DNA of 64,000 bases from Romanomermis culicivorax (taxonomy: Eukaryota > Nematoda > Enoplea > Mermithida > Mermithidae), in the NCBI GenBank assembly GCA_963922205.1, contig CAWUHX010000316.1, forward strand, positions 124,001 through 188,000, read 5' to 3'. Every line of letters begins with the position of its first letter. The stretch's first letter is position 1. The notes below the pieces were generated by a model that searched no databases, was not told where the DNA came from, and saw nothing but the letters and a program-made list of their open reading frames with translations. The translations under genes and the position numbers were made by a program. Below, one piece after another: positions 36,101 through 48,100 of this stretch.

Positions 36101-39100
36101 GTGCAAAACTTTTTCCGCTCGTGCAAAACTTTTTTTTCAGATTTTTTGCACCTTGCAAAAAAATATTTATTAAGTGTAAAAAAAATTTGGTGTTTTCATA
36201 TAGAAAAGATGCATTTTGGTGCATTTTAGTAAGTGCAAATCTCAAAATTTTCGGCGCTTCGCGCCGGTTATAACTTTAATAAGCATTATTATTTATTTCC
36301 TAGCTCAGGTGCAGCTTCTACCATGTCTACCTTCACTATCACTTAATCTATTTTCATCATCCTAAACGTATTATCTCATGTTTTAATTGGTAATCTTCAA
36401 TATTTTATCTTGATATATAATGAAGATTCACATTTTTTCCTTGACACATTTTTTGAGAAGGATCAATACGTCAAGTCTGTAAACTTTTTGAAGCGATTGA
36501 TCCTTTCTCAACGTAAAATCAATTCAAAAGCTGTATGGAAGTAGTTTTCGGACATTTTTACTCTTCTTACTCTTATCATTCCGGCCAAGTTCATGAGAGT
36601 TTACAAATAAATTACTGGTTTTGAAATTTTTTAAATAAAAAATTTCTAGAAAGAAGAATTTCGAACAGAAAATTCGAATGTAATTCTTGAAATAAATGCT
36701 CGGAAAATTGATTTTCTAGTGTCGCTGAATGACAATACCCAAAAATTTTTCCGGCGCTACGCGCCAGAAACATTACTATCTTTTTTGGGCTCTCACTTGT
36801 CATCAAGAGGACCTAACCGTCGATTTCTCATGTAATTCAAAGTCATTATGCTCTCATATAGTTTGCTGGAAATTTTGTTCCACAATGCTCATAGATTAGA
36901 CTTCAATCAAACTCAAAAATTTCAAATGTTTCCTCAATTTTAATGAATTAAGTCTAAAAAACAGCAGAAGGTTTGAAAAAGATCAAAAATACACAAATAA
37001 AGCGTCTATGAGCATTTTTGAGCGAAAAAACGGTAGTAACAGGAGAAAACCGCAGTGCAGAAACTTTTTTTTGGCTTTTCTGCACTATGCAGAAAGCCCA
37101 GTGACGAAAAAAAGCACTGATGTGTGGAAAAAAATTTGACTTCTTTATTTGTGGAAAAATGTGACTATTTATTTAGCGTACAAAAAATTTTTTGGCGTGC
37201 AAAACTTTTTTGGTGATTTTTTTGCACCGTGCTCGTGCAAAAAAAACACTGGTTTATACGTTGGTTTATATATATCATAAATAATTATGATTGGTAAATT
37301 ACTGGCTCTTGATATACGAAAACGTTAGAAAAATGTTTTAACGCTTCCACCAATCAAATGGTGAAAAGATCACGATTGATCATCGGTAGCTGCATAAGAA
37401 TGTGCTGAAAAATTAATTTTCCGACGTTTTAGAGGCCTCGGAATCAAAATTTTTCGGCGCTAGGTTGCGCAATAATTTGAAATAAATTTTTTGATTTAGT
37501 ACTCTATTTTTGATGATACTTTAGCTCACACATGTTTCTATTATTCAGTATTTTTCTTCAGGATAGTATATTTCATCATTATAAAAACCTGGAAAAATTT
37601 CATTTGTCAACCTGGAAAACCTGGAAAACACAGGGAATTTTTTTCCTCCAACTTTGTATGAACCCTGAATATGTACCTTCAAAGCTTCAAGAGTTACGAT
37701 ATGAAGAGGGATCAAGCAAGCCAAATGTCACGAAAAAGAAGTTGAATGTCGAGTCAGGAAAAATTGTTGGTCAGCTCATTGATAATGGAACTGGCGAAGA
37801 TGACCCTAGATCAAGCGTAAAGAAGAAAGGACCAACTGCCAGCAGGCAACAAGTTTCCTCTACAAAATCTGTAGAATCTGAAGAAGAAGAATTTCATTTT
37901 GAAGCTAAAGGTGAGGAGGAAGTTTTATCTCCAGAAAATATCAATATCTGTGATGGTGGTTTAGATGTGGTGAAATTTATTTTTTGAACAATGTGGGTGG
38001 CTCAAGTCACACCAATTACGGGTTCGAACAAGGCATGATGCATGTTTTATGTAGAAAATAGCACCTGGCTCACGTCGCCCCACCCAAGGGATGAATTTAT
38101 CACAATAACATACACATCCATTGGTTATCGTACTCCATGTAGCATTCATAAAAATTTATTAGGTGATTTTTGCTTTTCGTTTCATGACGGCTACGATGCT
38201 GTATTGACTGATAAAGGAGGAAGAGTTTGAATATTGTAGTTAATAAAAAATTAAATTTGTAAGAAATCTATGATGAACTAACTATGAGTAACATATGTTT
38301 TACCTGAAGAGACTGCATCACGTACGCTTTCCTTCACACTCTGATACCCCAAGAGATACCCCAAGAACAAATGATTTGTTTTTCTGTTATAATCGCTAAT
38401 GTCTATTTGAAAAGTACGACTTTGTAAAATTTGACAGTTGCTTAATTTTATAAATTCTGAGCCCCAACTATGATATAGAGCGATAGCTAAATAATTAAAA
38501 TTTCTACGGATGACTGACGTTTGATCAGACTTAGATTTTGAATAAAAAAATATTCATGTATAAAGCTGCATTTATACTTCACGGCATGGCAACGGCGGCC
38601 GTGACCAGTCAGACTGAGCTAGGAAAAACTGACGTTAAATATGATTGGTTGCACGTCAGGTGCACTGAAATTAGATTGGTCACAGCTGCCATGACGAAGC
38701 ATAAATGCGGCTTTACTCTTTCGAAGTATGAACTGCTTTGTGGTTTTAGATTATACTGCCCTGAACCGGAGCAAGCCTAGCCGCTAACTGGGGTCAGGAC
38801 TGAAATTAGTATTATTTATCAAAGTTTTCGTTGGGCCCTGAACTTTCTTTCCTATTTCAACCTTAGCATCTATAGTTGTGAGATGTAGGGTCATCTATTT
38901 TGTCAGAAAATTATAATGTCGATTAGTTGGTTCGAGAATATGTGTCCAGGCAGAAAACCCGGGAAGTTGTCGAAAAAACCCAGACAGTTGTCGTGTCCGT
39001 TAAAGAATGCTATTACGTCTAAAAATGTCTTGCATAAAATTTTTATGCATTTCGACTTTCGATTAGTCAACTGATAGAATCTCCTCATTGAATATTTTCG

Positions 39101-42100
39101 CCATCAAAATCGACACCATAGTTTGAAAATGTCTCTTCCAATTAGTGATGGACCGATGCATCGGCCGATTGTTGCGTTTTTCTGCCATGGGCCATCGGCC
39201 GATTATTTGGCAACTTTTTGTTACAATGAATGCATATGCTTATGCTTAAAAATAGATTGTTCACATATGTATTTTACAGTTACTTTAGTAAATACATTAT
39301 TTTTTTGTGAAAATGGTTGTTTTAATGTCTGGCATATTTGCCCTGTGTTGCCATTGATGAACTAAATAACAAGAATTTGACAAGCTATGAATGGGATATT
39401 TTAGCTATGGCAGTAAGAATATACTTTAATACATGTATAATGTATCAACACCTTAGATAATTATGTTTTGGCAGCTTGTAAATTTGTTATAATCTTTTGC
39501 AGAAACTGTAAAAATCTATGAATCTAAAAACGCCTGTATTTCGGAAGAAATAGCTGAAGAAAAGTAAGCTAAATTTTGTGCGTAAATTTTTTTTTTTGAA
39601 AAACATAAATTAAAGAATCGTAGGTTAAGAATTTTACGCCACTCAATCCATATTTCAACTTTCCTGGATTGGTTCCATTAAAGGAGGAATTGTCGGGAAA
39701 AATGAATCAGTATTTTTATAGAAATGATAATCGAGCCCACTTCAAACTCATTGAAGACAATAGACTTCATGCTTTGGCATCTTTACTAGATCCTCGATTT
39801 AAAAAGGATGGATTGAAATTTGAAATATAACACATATTGATCATACAAATCAAAATTAAATAATTTAGGCTTTCTGTGATCCTTAAGCAGAAGACAAAGA
39901 TGTACTAGCTTTGGTTAGAATGATTGTCGATCAAAAACAACAAAATCAACGCTTTTCTGAAAATATGGTTCAAAAATTTGAATGAATCTTCAATCTTATT
40001 CTCCAAACTTTCTCAGTAAGCCACAATTAATATTAATGTAAATAATTCAAGCATTTACACAAAACTGACCAATTTCAGGCACTATTTGGCCATTGCAAGT
40101 TCATCTGTAGATGAGCTGTAGCCCGAAAAATATGCAATGTCAACATTTGAGCAAGCAGAAGCCATTGTTTTGGAATAGATTACTAGAATAATGGAAGAAA
40201 AATGCTGCAACAAAACCAGAATTAGCTAATGTGAGTCACAATAGTATGCAGTTGAAAATAAGTTTCATTAGGGAAAAAATTTCTTTAGCTTGCCATGAAA
40301 TTTTTATCAGCTCCAATTGGTTCAGTAGCTAGTGAATGATCATTTTAAAAAGCAAAAGATGCTAGAAGTGGAAAAAGATCCCGCTTATTGCTGAGATTGG
40401 ATTCAATAGTGCAAACTGGAAAAACGAGCTGAAGTTGAAGAAGCTTCTAGTGAACTCAGCAATCAAAGTGAAGGTAGTACAACAGATGCCTTTGTTGATG
40501 ACAAATTGGATGAATGAAATGTTGTTAATTATTGAATGTTGAAAATATCAGTAGAACTTGGTGAATAATTCATAATAATTTTAAATTTATTAGTGTAGCA
40601 ACTTCAGGTTGCATTTTGTACATGTTACAGCCGATGCATCGGCAATCGGCCATCGGCCGATGCCATCGGTGACCCTGGCCGATGCATCAGCATCGGCCGA
40701 TGGCAAATTTTTGGCCATCGGTCTATCACTACTTCCAATATAGGAATAATTCAATTGAGAAATTGGTGACTTGTCGATACAATCGTTTTGGTTCGGTTTC
40801 TCTGACTTAGGCGTCTGTTGCTATTTATTTGCACCATTCGAAAATAAAAAACAAAATCAATTTACTAGTATAGCAAACAATGATAGAAAAGCAAGCTTTC
40901 AGAATCAGAGTTAAGCATCAAGGAATTAAAGAACTGCATAAATGTTTTTTCGTGAGATTCGTAACGTGTTTCTCAAATATAATTGTAGGAGCGAGGCGAG
41001 AATGTTGAGGCAACCTATTTCCGTTGTTCGGGCTTGCTCCGGCCGTTTCCTATGTGTTGAGACAATGTCTGAGAAAATGTAGCTTCTTATACAGAGAGTT
41101 GTAGTAAGTAAAAAACTAACCCCATCTGAAAATCACAAATTTGGAATAAATTGATGCGTTAGCAATGAAAATTATATTTATTTAATCTGAAAGTCAGAAT
41201 GCACAGCTACAGTAAGACAAAAGTTGGAAAAATCCGACTATTTCGAGTTTTGACGTACATTTCTCTCAACCTCTGCGGGTTTGTGTACGTCAAACATAAT
41301 GTTCTGTAAATTTACTCGATATGAGGCGAATGCATGATCTAAAATATACTGAAGAAACAATTAATATGAGGCGCTTATTTAGAATACAGCATTGCTTCAA
41401 ACATGAAATTTTAAGCGCAAAATTTGCTGATTTTTGCACAAGAGTCAGAATATCTGCTTCTAAAACTCAGAAGCACCAAAAATTTCCATATGCAATACAT
41501 AGCATACGATAATCACTACCTGCTGACAAAAAAACATTCATGTACCGCTAGGGGATTGCAGTACTTGGAGTTTGAAATTTGAATTTTTCTGATAATTGAA
41601 ACTTCTGTTGTGAAAAACTGGTAAATTTCTAAAATGTGACATGAGAAGTTCTATATGCCAAATATCAGGGTAAAAATCAGCCGGCGTGGAAAACCAAATT
41701 CGAATTGCCGAAATTTGGGAATTTTTGTATTTTTTGCGTTTTTCAGTCAATAACGAGAATTGAGATATATCAGCCTTGGAATTTCGGCACTTTATCGTTA
41801 AGCTTTTGTTCGATGCGGAATACAGTGCTCTGCAATGTGATATAAAAATATTTTCCATATTTTGCATTTCACACTCTCCATGAAATTTTAAAATGTTAAA
41901 AATGTGAAAAGACTGGTTCTTTTTAAAAATGACTGTTCATCTATAGCTAGAGCCCAAAAAATAGACATTAGTGGAGAGCTTACGATGTCTCTTAGGTGCT
42001 GCCAAGAAATGATCACAATTTGTTACACACCCAATTGGAAAAACCTAATATTTAATTCTCGATCTACAAAACTGATTTCCCTGAAATTTTAGATTTTTTC

Positions 42101-45100
42101 TCCATGTAGGATAAATAAATGGCTCCCATGTAGAAAATCACATCAAAGGACATTCATGACCTTATTTTTCTTTATTAGGAAGACTGTAACATGTAAACTT
42201 GAGACTTCTATTGAAGTCTTGAGCACAATGTGTTGAGGCGACCTCTTCCCACTACTCGGGGCTTCAGTAAAAGTTAGACTCGGTCTGGGACTTGAACCCA
42301 GGACCATGCGGCTACTGTCCGCACGCTCTAACCAACTGAGCCAACCGAGCAGCGGGAAAGGCGCTCTCTTTTTGCAACAATTCGTAGTAGAGGTGGCTGC
42401 TTTGGCCACTCTCAGCATCCCTCCGCCGTCGAGTTTGACGGACCGTCAAGGGCTACCGGTGTTTAGGCGACCTGTTCCCGCTACTCGGGGCTTCAGTAAA
42501 AGTTAGGCTCGATCTGGGACTTGAACCCAGGACCTTGCGGCTACCGTCCGCATGCTCTAACCAGCTGAGCCAACCGAGCAGCGGGAAAAGTGCTCTCTTT
42601 TTGCAACAATTCATAGTTGAGGTGGCTGCTTTGGCCACTCTCAACATCCCTCCGCCGTCAAGTTTGACGGACCGTCAAGGGCCACCAGTGTTGAGGCGAC
42701 CTGTTCCCGCTACTCGGGGCTTCAGTAAAAGTTAGGCTCGGTCTGGGACTTGAACCCATGACCTTGCGGCTACCCTCCGCACGCTCTAACCAACTGAGCC
42801 AACCGAGCAGCGGGAAAGGCGCTCTCTTTTTGCAACAATTCGTAGTTGAGGTGGCTGCTTTGGCCACTCTCAACATCTCTCCGCCGTCGAATTTGACGGA
42901 CCGTCGAGGGCCACCAGTGTTGAGGCAACCTGTTCCCGCCACTCGGGGCTTCAGTAAAGGTTAGGCTCGGTCCGGGACTTGAACCCAGGACCTTGCGGCT
43001 ACCGCTCGCACGCTCTAACCAGCTGAGCCAACCGAGCAGCGGGAAAAGTGCCCTCTTTTTGCAACAATTCGTAGTTGAGGTGGCTGCTTTGGCCACTCTC
43101 AACAAACGGCTGCTAAACTTGGTGTGTCAAATGAACCTGGGACTTGTCTCAGTTACAAATTGATGAGTTTGCTGTTTAGGTGTTTCGAATTAATCTGCAA
43201 AGTAAGTTGCAATAAGCGACACCCCATTTGATACTAATCTAATTTAAATCCAAGAAAACTCAGTGAAGAATAGCAGTTTTTCAAGCTACACACAGTGCAC
43301 TGGAGAGCATTTAAATTTTCAGCAAACGAAAGTCATTTTGAACAACTCTTTATCAACTGCTAAAGCTTCGTCAACACTATTTTACGAGTGCATTGATTCG
43401 AGTATTGCCTTTCGATTAGTCGACTTGCATAGAGTGCTTCAGCATACTGAACAGAAAAGTCGAGGTTTCATTTTGGACATCATGTTCAGTAGCCATTGTA
43501 ATTAGGTGAATTAAATTTTACCAGTAATTTGCAACAAATCTCTTTTGATTGTAGTTGTGGTCTTTTTTAGTGGCATCTGCAGACGATTTTTAGTAGACTC
43601 ATTGAAACTTGATTACATTTTAGTATCAACTTGGTGCAAATCAATACGGCTCCACAAATGCAAATCTGATCGAAACTTTTGCAAGACATGCTAACCAAAA
43701 GAAGCTTCAAATATATTGAATCAATAGTTGTGGCATCGTAGTTGAGCGATGCTCTCAAGCGCCTTCATTTATTCTTTTCACTTATTTTTACCATCCCATT
43801 TGGTATCATCTCGGTAAGTCGACTATCCCAGCAGGTCGACCAACAATATAAGCATCATTTTTTAGACATATCAATTGCCAGCAGTCGACCATCCCAGTAA
43901 ATCGACTGCCCTACGAGGTCGACTCTAATGATAAGCCCAAAGTCCACGACAGTTTAATGATCATAATTTGCGAGACCAGATTGTTCTCAGAGCTTAGACT
44001 TATTCCTAGGCTTATGTAAAAAAGACAAGCTAAGTTGCAGTTCAATCGACCTTCCGGAACATCCGACTTTTAATGGGATGATCGACTTACTGGGACAGTC
44101 GACCAGTGGCACACAATCTCCCATTTTTGGTATTTTATGATTCTATGAAAAGTGTAAAATTCAAAACAGGGAAATATTTTTATGTCACACTATAGAGCAT
44201 TGTATTCTGCATCTAATGGAAGCTCAACGATGAAGTTATATCATTCTCAGCCTGATATCTCAAGTCTTATTATGGACTTAAAAACGCCAAAAATGCTGAT
44301 ATTCCCAAGTTTGGGATATTGTCGCGAATTTAATTTTTATTGTTACCGTTATATTCAGCATATGAAATTTTTCATGATATTTCATTTTTGAAATGTTCCA
44401 ATTTGTTATTTTTTCACCGTAGAGGTTGCAAGTCTCATAAAATGCAATGATAGAGTTGCAATTCTCATAAAATGAAATGATTCAAACTCCAAGTACGGCG
44501 ACTGTCATCAGGTAGAAGACATCGTATGCTATCGATTGCATACGGAAATTTTTGGTGCTTCTGAGCAGATCAACTCATGTGGGGTGTGTGGGGTGTACTA
44601 CCCCAGTCTTGGGTTTGGAAATTCATTTACCACCCCGGTAAGAGTGACTTACTGATCGAGTGAAATGGGAGAAAAATGATGCACTGGTACACAGAATTTT
44701 GAAAAGTGTCATAATGGGTAGCCAATTTGAAGGAAATGAGTGAGTGGACACTTTTAGAATGTTTGCTATGGGGTATTTTTTAAAAGTGCGTGGTCAGTTA
44801 GGGAAAAATATCTGTACGGTGTCCACACTTTTGAAAATGTATATACTGCATGGGTGATTTTGATGTATGAAAATGCGAAAATTGATAGATGCGCACAGTG
44901 TTTTTTTCTGCACCCGGCTTTCTGCGCAGTGCAGAAAAGTCAAAAAAAGTTTCTGCACTGCAGTTTTCTCCTGTTACCACTGGTTTTTCCCCCGAGCCTT
45001 TCCCCAAAAGGGGGAAATAATTTTTTTCCACATTTTCCCGAAGTCGTTTTTTTGCTTAAAAATGCTCTTAGACGCTTTATTTATGTGTTTTTGAGCTTTT

Positions 45101-48100
45101 TCAAACCTTCTGGTGTTTTTAGAGCCTTTAATTCATTAAAATTTAGGAAAAAAATGAAATTTTCGAGTCTGATCGAAGTCTAATTTACAAGCAAACTATC
45201 CAATAGCATAATGACTTTGAATTACATGAGAAATCGACGGTTAAGTCCTCTATGATGACAAGTGAGAGACAAAAAAGTTGTTAATCATTGCGGCGCGAAG
45301 CACCGTAAAGCTTTTTTGGGTATTGACAATCTGCGACGCTGGAAAATTAATTTTCGGGACATTTATTTCAAGAATTAGATTCGAATTTTGTCTTCAAAAG
45401 TCGATTTTATTATTTGGAAAATTTCAAAACCAGTAATTTATTCGTGAACTTTCATGAACTTGGCCGAAAAGATATGAGTAAGAAGAGTCGAAATTTCCGA
45501 AAACTATTTCCATGAAGCTCTTGAATTGATTTTACGTTAAGAAAGGAATAGTCGCTTCAAAAAGTTTAGAGACTCGACTTGTTGATCTTTTTAAAAAATG
45601 TATCTAGGAAAAAGTGTGAATCTTCATTAAATATCGAGATGAAATATTGAAGATTACCAACTAAAACATGAGATAATACTTTTAAGCTGAAGAAAACTAT
45701 TAAAGATTGAATGATAAGTGATGGTAGACACATTACCTGTAAGAGGTCCGACCATTTGGGGGGGGGGTTGAAATTTTTCCCAAAAAAAGCCAAAAACATC
45801 CACTTTTTTGCTAATTTTTTCCAAACTGGGTAGGGGGTTGGGTATATCGTTGGCCAAGTTGGGGGGGGGGTCCCCTCAATTACAGGTATGGGTAGACATG
45901 TTAGAAGCTGCGCCTGAGCTAGAAAATAAATAATGATTACTAAAGTTATAACCGGCGCGAAGCGCCGGAAAATTTTGAGATTATGACCTTCTAAAATGCA
46001 CCAAATTGCATCTTTCCTGTATCCGATATGATCAAACACATGACTAAAAAAATTCTGCACCATGGCAGAAATCACAAAAAAAAATTCTGCACGAAGCCCA
46101 AAAAGTCTGCACTGTGCAGAAAAAAATCACTGACTACAAGTCTCCTTCTTTACACTTAGGCTTCTATTTAAGAGAAAATAATTTGCAAAAATAACCCCAA
46201 ATCCTTTTGTAATTTTGTAAACTCTGAATTGAACACCAGTAGTCAAATTCCCCTCATGCGAAGAGACGACCATGCTGTTGTTCAGGATCTAAAGGAAATC
46301 AGTGGATTAGTCTTTAAGATTGATGATTGTTCCATTCCTGATTTTCCCATGAGAACCAAATCAAAACTTACGTCTGTGCGCTTCTCTATTGAACTAGTTA
46401 CAACTGCAATGAAAAAATGAATTTCTCCTATGCTCTTGGGCTTGATATTTTATGTGCATATTTCTACAAAAAAAGTGGGACACCACCTAGCCATTCCGTT
46501 AACCGGTAGTTTTGGTTTCCTTCCGAACTTCCTCAATTCCTAGTTTCTGGAATCAAGCAAATGTAATACCAATCTTCAAGAAAGGAGATTGATGTCTTAC
46601 TTATAATTACAGGCCTATATCCCTGTGCTGCGTTATTTGTAAAATTATGGAATCTATCGTGAACAATTCTCTTATCAGCTATCTGCAATCTAATTCTCTT
46701 TTGACTCAACACAAATATGGTTTTTCGCGCAGTAAATTTTGAAATACAGCTCCTAAAATGGAAAAGTGAATGGACAAGAAATACTGATTATGGTACCTCT
46801 ATTGATTGTGTCTGCATAGATTTTCAAAAAGCCTTCGATTCTGTATCTCACTCTAAATCAGAGTGCCCCATGGGAAGGGTTCTGAGGGCGGTATTACCCC
46901 TACCATACCTGTAAGAGGTCCGACCATCTGGGGGAAGGGTAAATCCAAAGTTTTGGGGTGGGGTCCCAACATTTCCAAAATTTTGGGGAGGGGGGTCGAA
47001 AAACCCCGAAAAAAGTCAAACAAATTTCGAAAATTTTCCCAAAAAAGCCACCTTTTTCCTAATTTTTTCAATTTTTCCGAGTTTGGGGGTTAGGTATAGG
47101 GTTCGACCAAGTTGGGGGTGGGTGTCTCTCCCCAACCTCCCTTAATTACAGGTATGACCCCCTACCTAAAGTCCTTAAAATCGATTACTGGCTGCCTAAT
47201 TTTGAGACAAAATGACGTGTTTAGTGGACATTTAGCTACACTACCCCGCAAATTTTCAATTATACCCAACCTGAAAAATTTGACCTTGGGGATATCAGTT
47301 TCCCTTAAAAGTTGTTGGATTTCTGTTTTTCTTTTAGAATGCTATCAACAAGTTAATATAGAAACTAATTTTTCTGAATTCTCTTCTGTCACAAGTGGTG
47401 TTCCACAAGGCAGCGTCTCAGGACCAGCGCTATTCCTGTTAAATATAAATGGTATTTCTGAAAACATCAAGTTCAATATTTGAACTTGAAACCGACTTGA
47501 AACCTGTAGATTAATAGCTGCTCTTTCTTCAATGTATAAAGTTATCAAAGATCATATTTGTATTCACAAAAATGATTTCCCTATGCTGAACTCTAATGAC
47601 AACACACGTCGCCAACACATCCATAAGCTTATTACTGGCGAAGCAAAAACGAATTTGAGATTATATGATTTTTGTAGCAGGTATATCAATAATATGGAAT
47701 AACCTTCCTTCGGACGCTATCAATTCTTCCAGTCTGCAATTTTCCAAGAACAAAATTATAAAAATCGATTTTTCCAAGTTCTATGGGGGAGCACGTTAGT
47801 TCGTTACACTTTGTAACCGAATCTTCATTAAATATCAAGATAAAATAATTGAAGATTACCAATTAAAACATGAGATAGTACATTTGAGATGATGAAAACT
47901 ATTATAGATTAAGTGATAAGTGAAGGTAGACATGCTAAAAGCCGCACTTGAACTAGTAATATATAGTAATGATAAACGTAATAACTGGCGCGAAGCGCCG
48001 GAAAATCGTGAGATTATGACCTAAAATGCACCAAAATGCATCTTTCCTGTATTCGATTCTCCAAATTTTCTTCCCCAAATCGGGAAAATGCCCGAAGTTT

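Larger units (their letters stand above)
34175..38090 (+). mobile_element. pogo/Tigger-like transposon relic with two nested insertions
   Basis: Degenerate ends GTGGGTTGGCTTGAGCCA (left) and the inverse of GGTGGGGCGACGTGAGCCA (right, ~38,069-38,090). Coding pieces at 34,828-34,938 and 37,668-37,984 read continuously if the intervening element and its AATAT duplication are removed. They resemble the C-terminal part of pogo-like transposases ([17 protein letters not shown]; later LKKxxKKLNV-like and DVVKF). Confidence 0.5.
42143..43110 (-). repeat. four-unit tandem array of tRNA-derived SINE, 229-bp period
   Basis: Each unit (minus strand) has a 73-nt tRNA-like cloverleaf, CTAACTTTTACTGAAGCCCC, GAGTAGCGGGAACAGGTCGC, a TTGACGGaCCGTCAA palindrome, and a spacer with CCAAAGCAGCCACCTCAAC. 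Cloverleaf ends fall at 42350, 42579, 42808 and 43037, exactly 229 bp apart. Confidence 0.9.
41468..44563. mobile_element. large foldback element enclosing the tRNA-like array
   Basis: Arms ~400 bp: 41,468-41,870 and 44,170-44,563 are inverted copies (outer ends CAGAAGCACCAAAAATTTCC / GGAAATTTTTGGTGCTTCTG; both encode [15 protein letters not shown] frames pointing inward). Arms diverged; TSD not evident. The interior holds the SINE array and a GTCGAC-repeat element. Confidence 0.65.
46225..47815 (+). mobile_element. jockey/CR1-like non-LTR retrotransposon relic, interrupted
   Basis: Pieces in order: the pre-RT segment, RT motifs at ~46,555-46,720 ([32 protein letters not shown]), FDSVSHSK at ~46,840, a MITE insertion, then [18 protein letters not shown] at ~47,390-47,450, and a C-terminal [14 protein letters not shown] segment near 47,610. 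Stops and shifts are present; the YxDD region is missing or unrecognisable. Confidence 0.8.

Noticed and set aside
42278-43037. A cluster of four genuine tRNA-Thr genes
   Set aside because: Missing T at loop position 33 in all four, variable loop bases, and a shared 229-bp unit with SINE-like tail; kept only as tRNA-like units.
42143-43105. Overlapping 60-110-codon frames repeated four times on both strands
   Set aside because: Open frames created by the 229-bp SINE units; they run through the tRNA-like cloverleafs.
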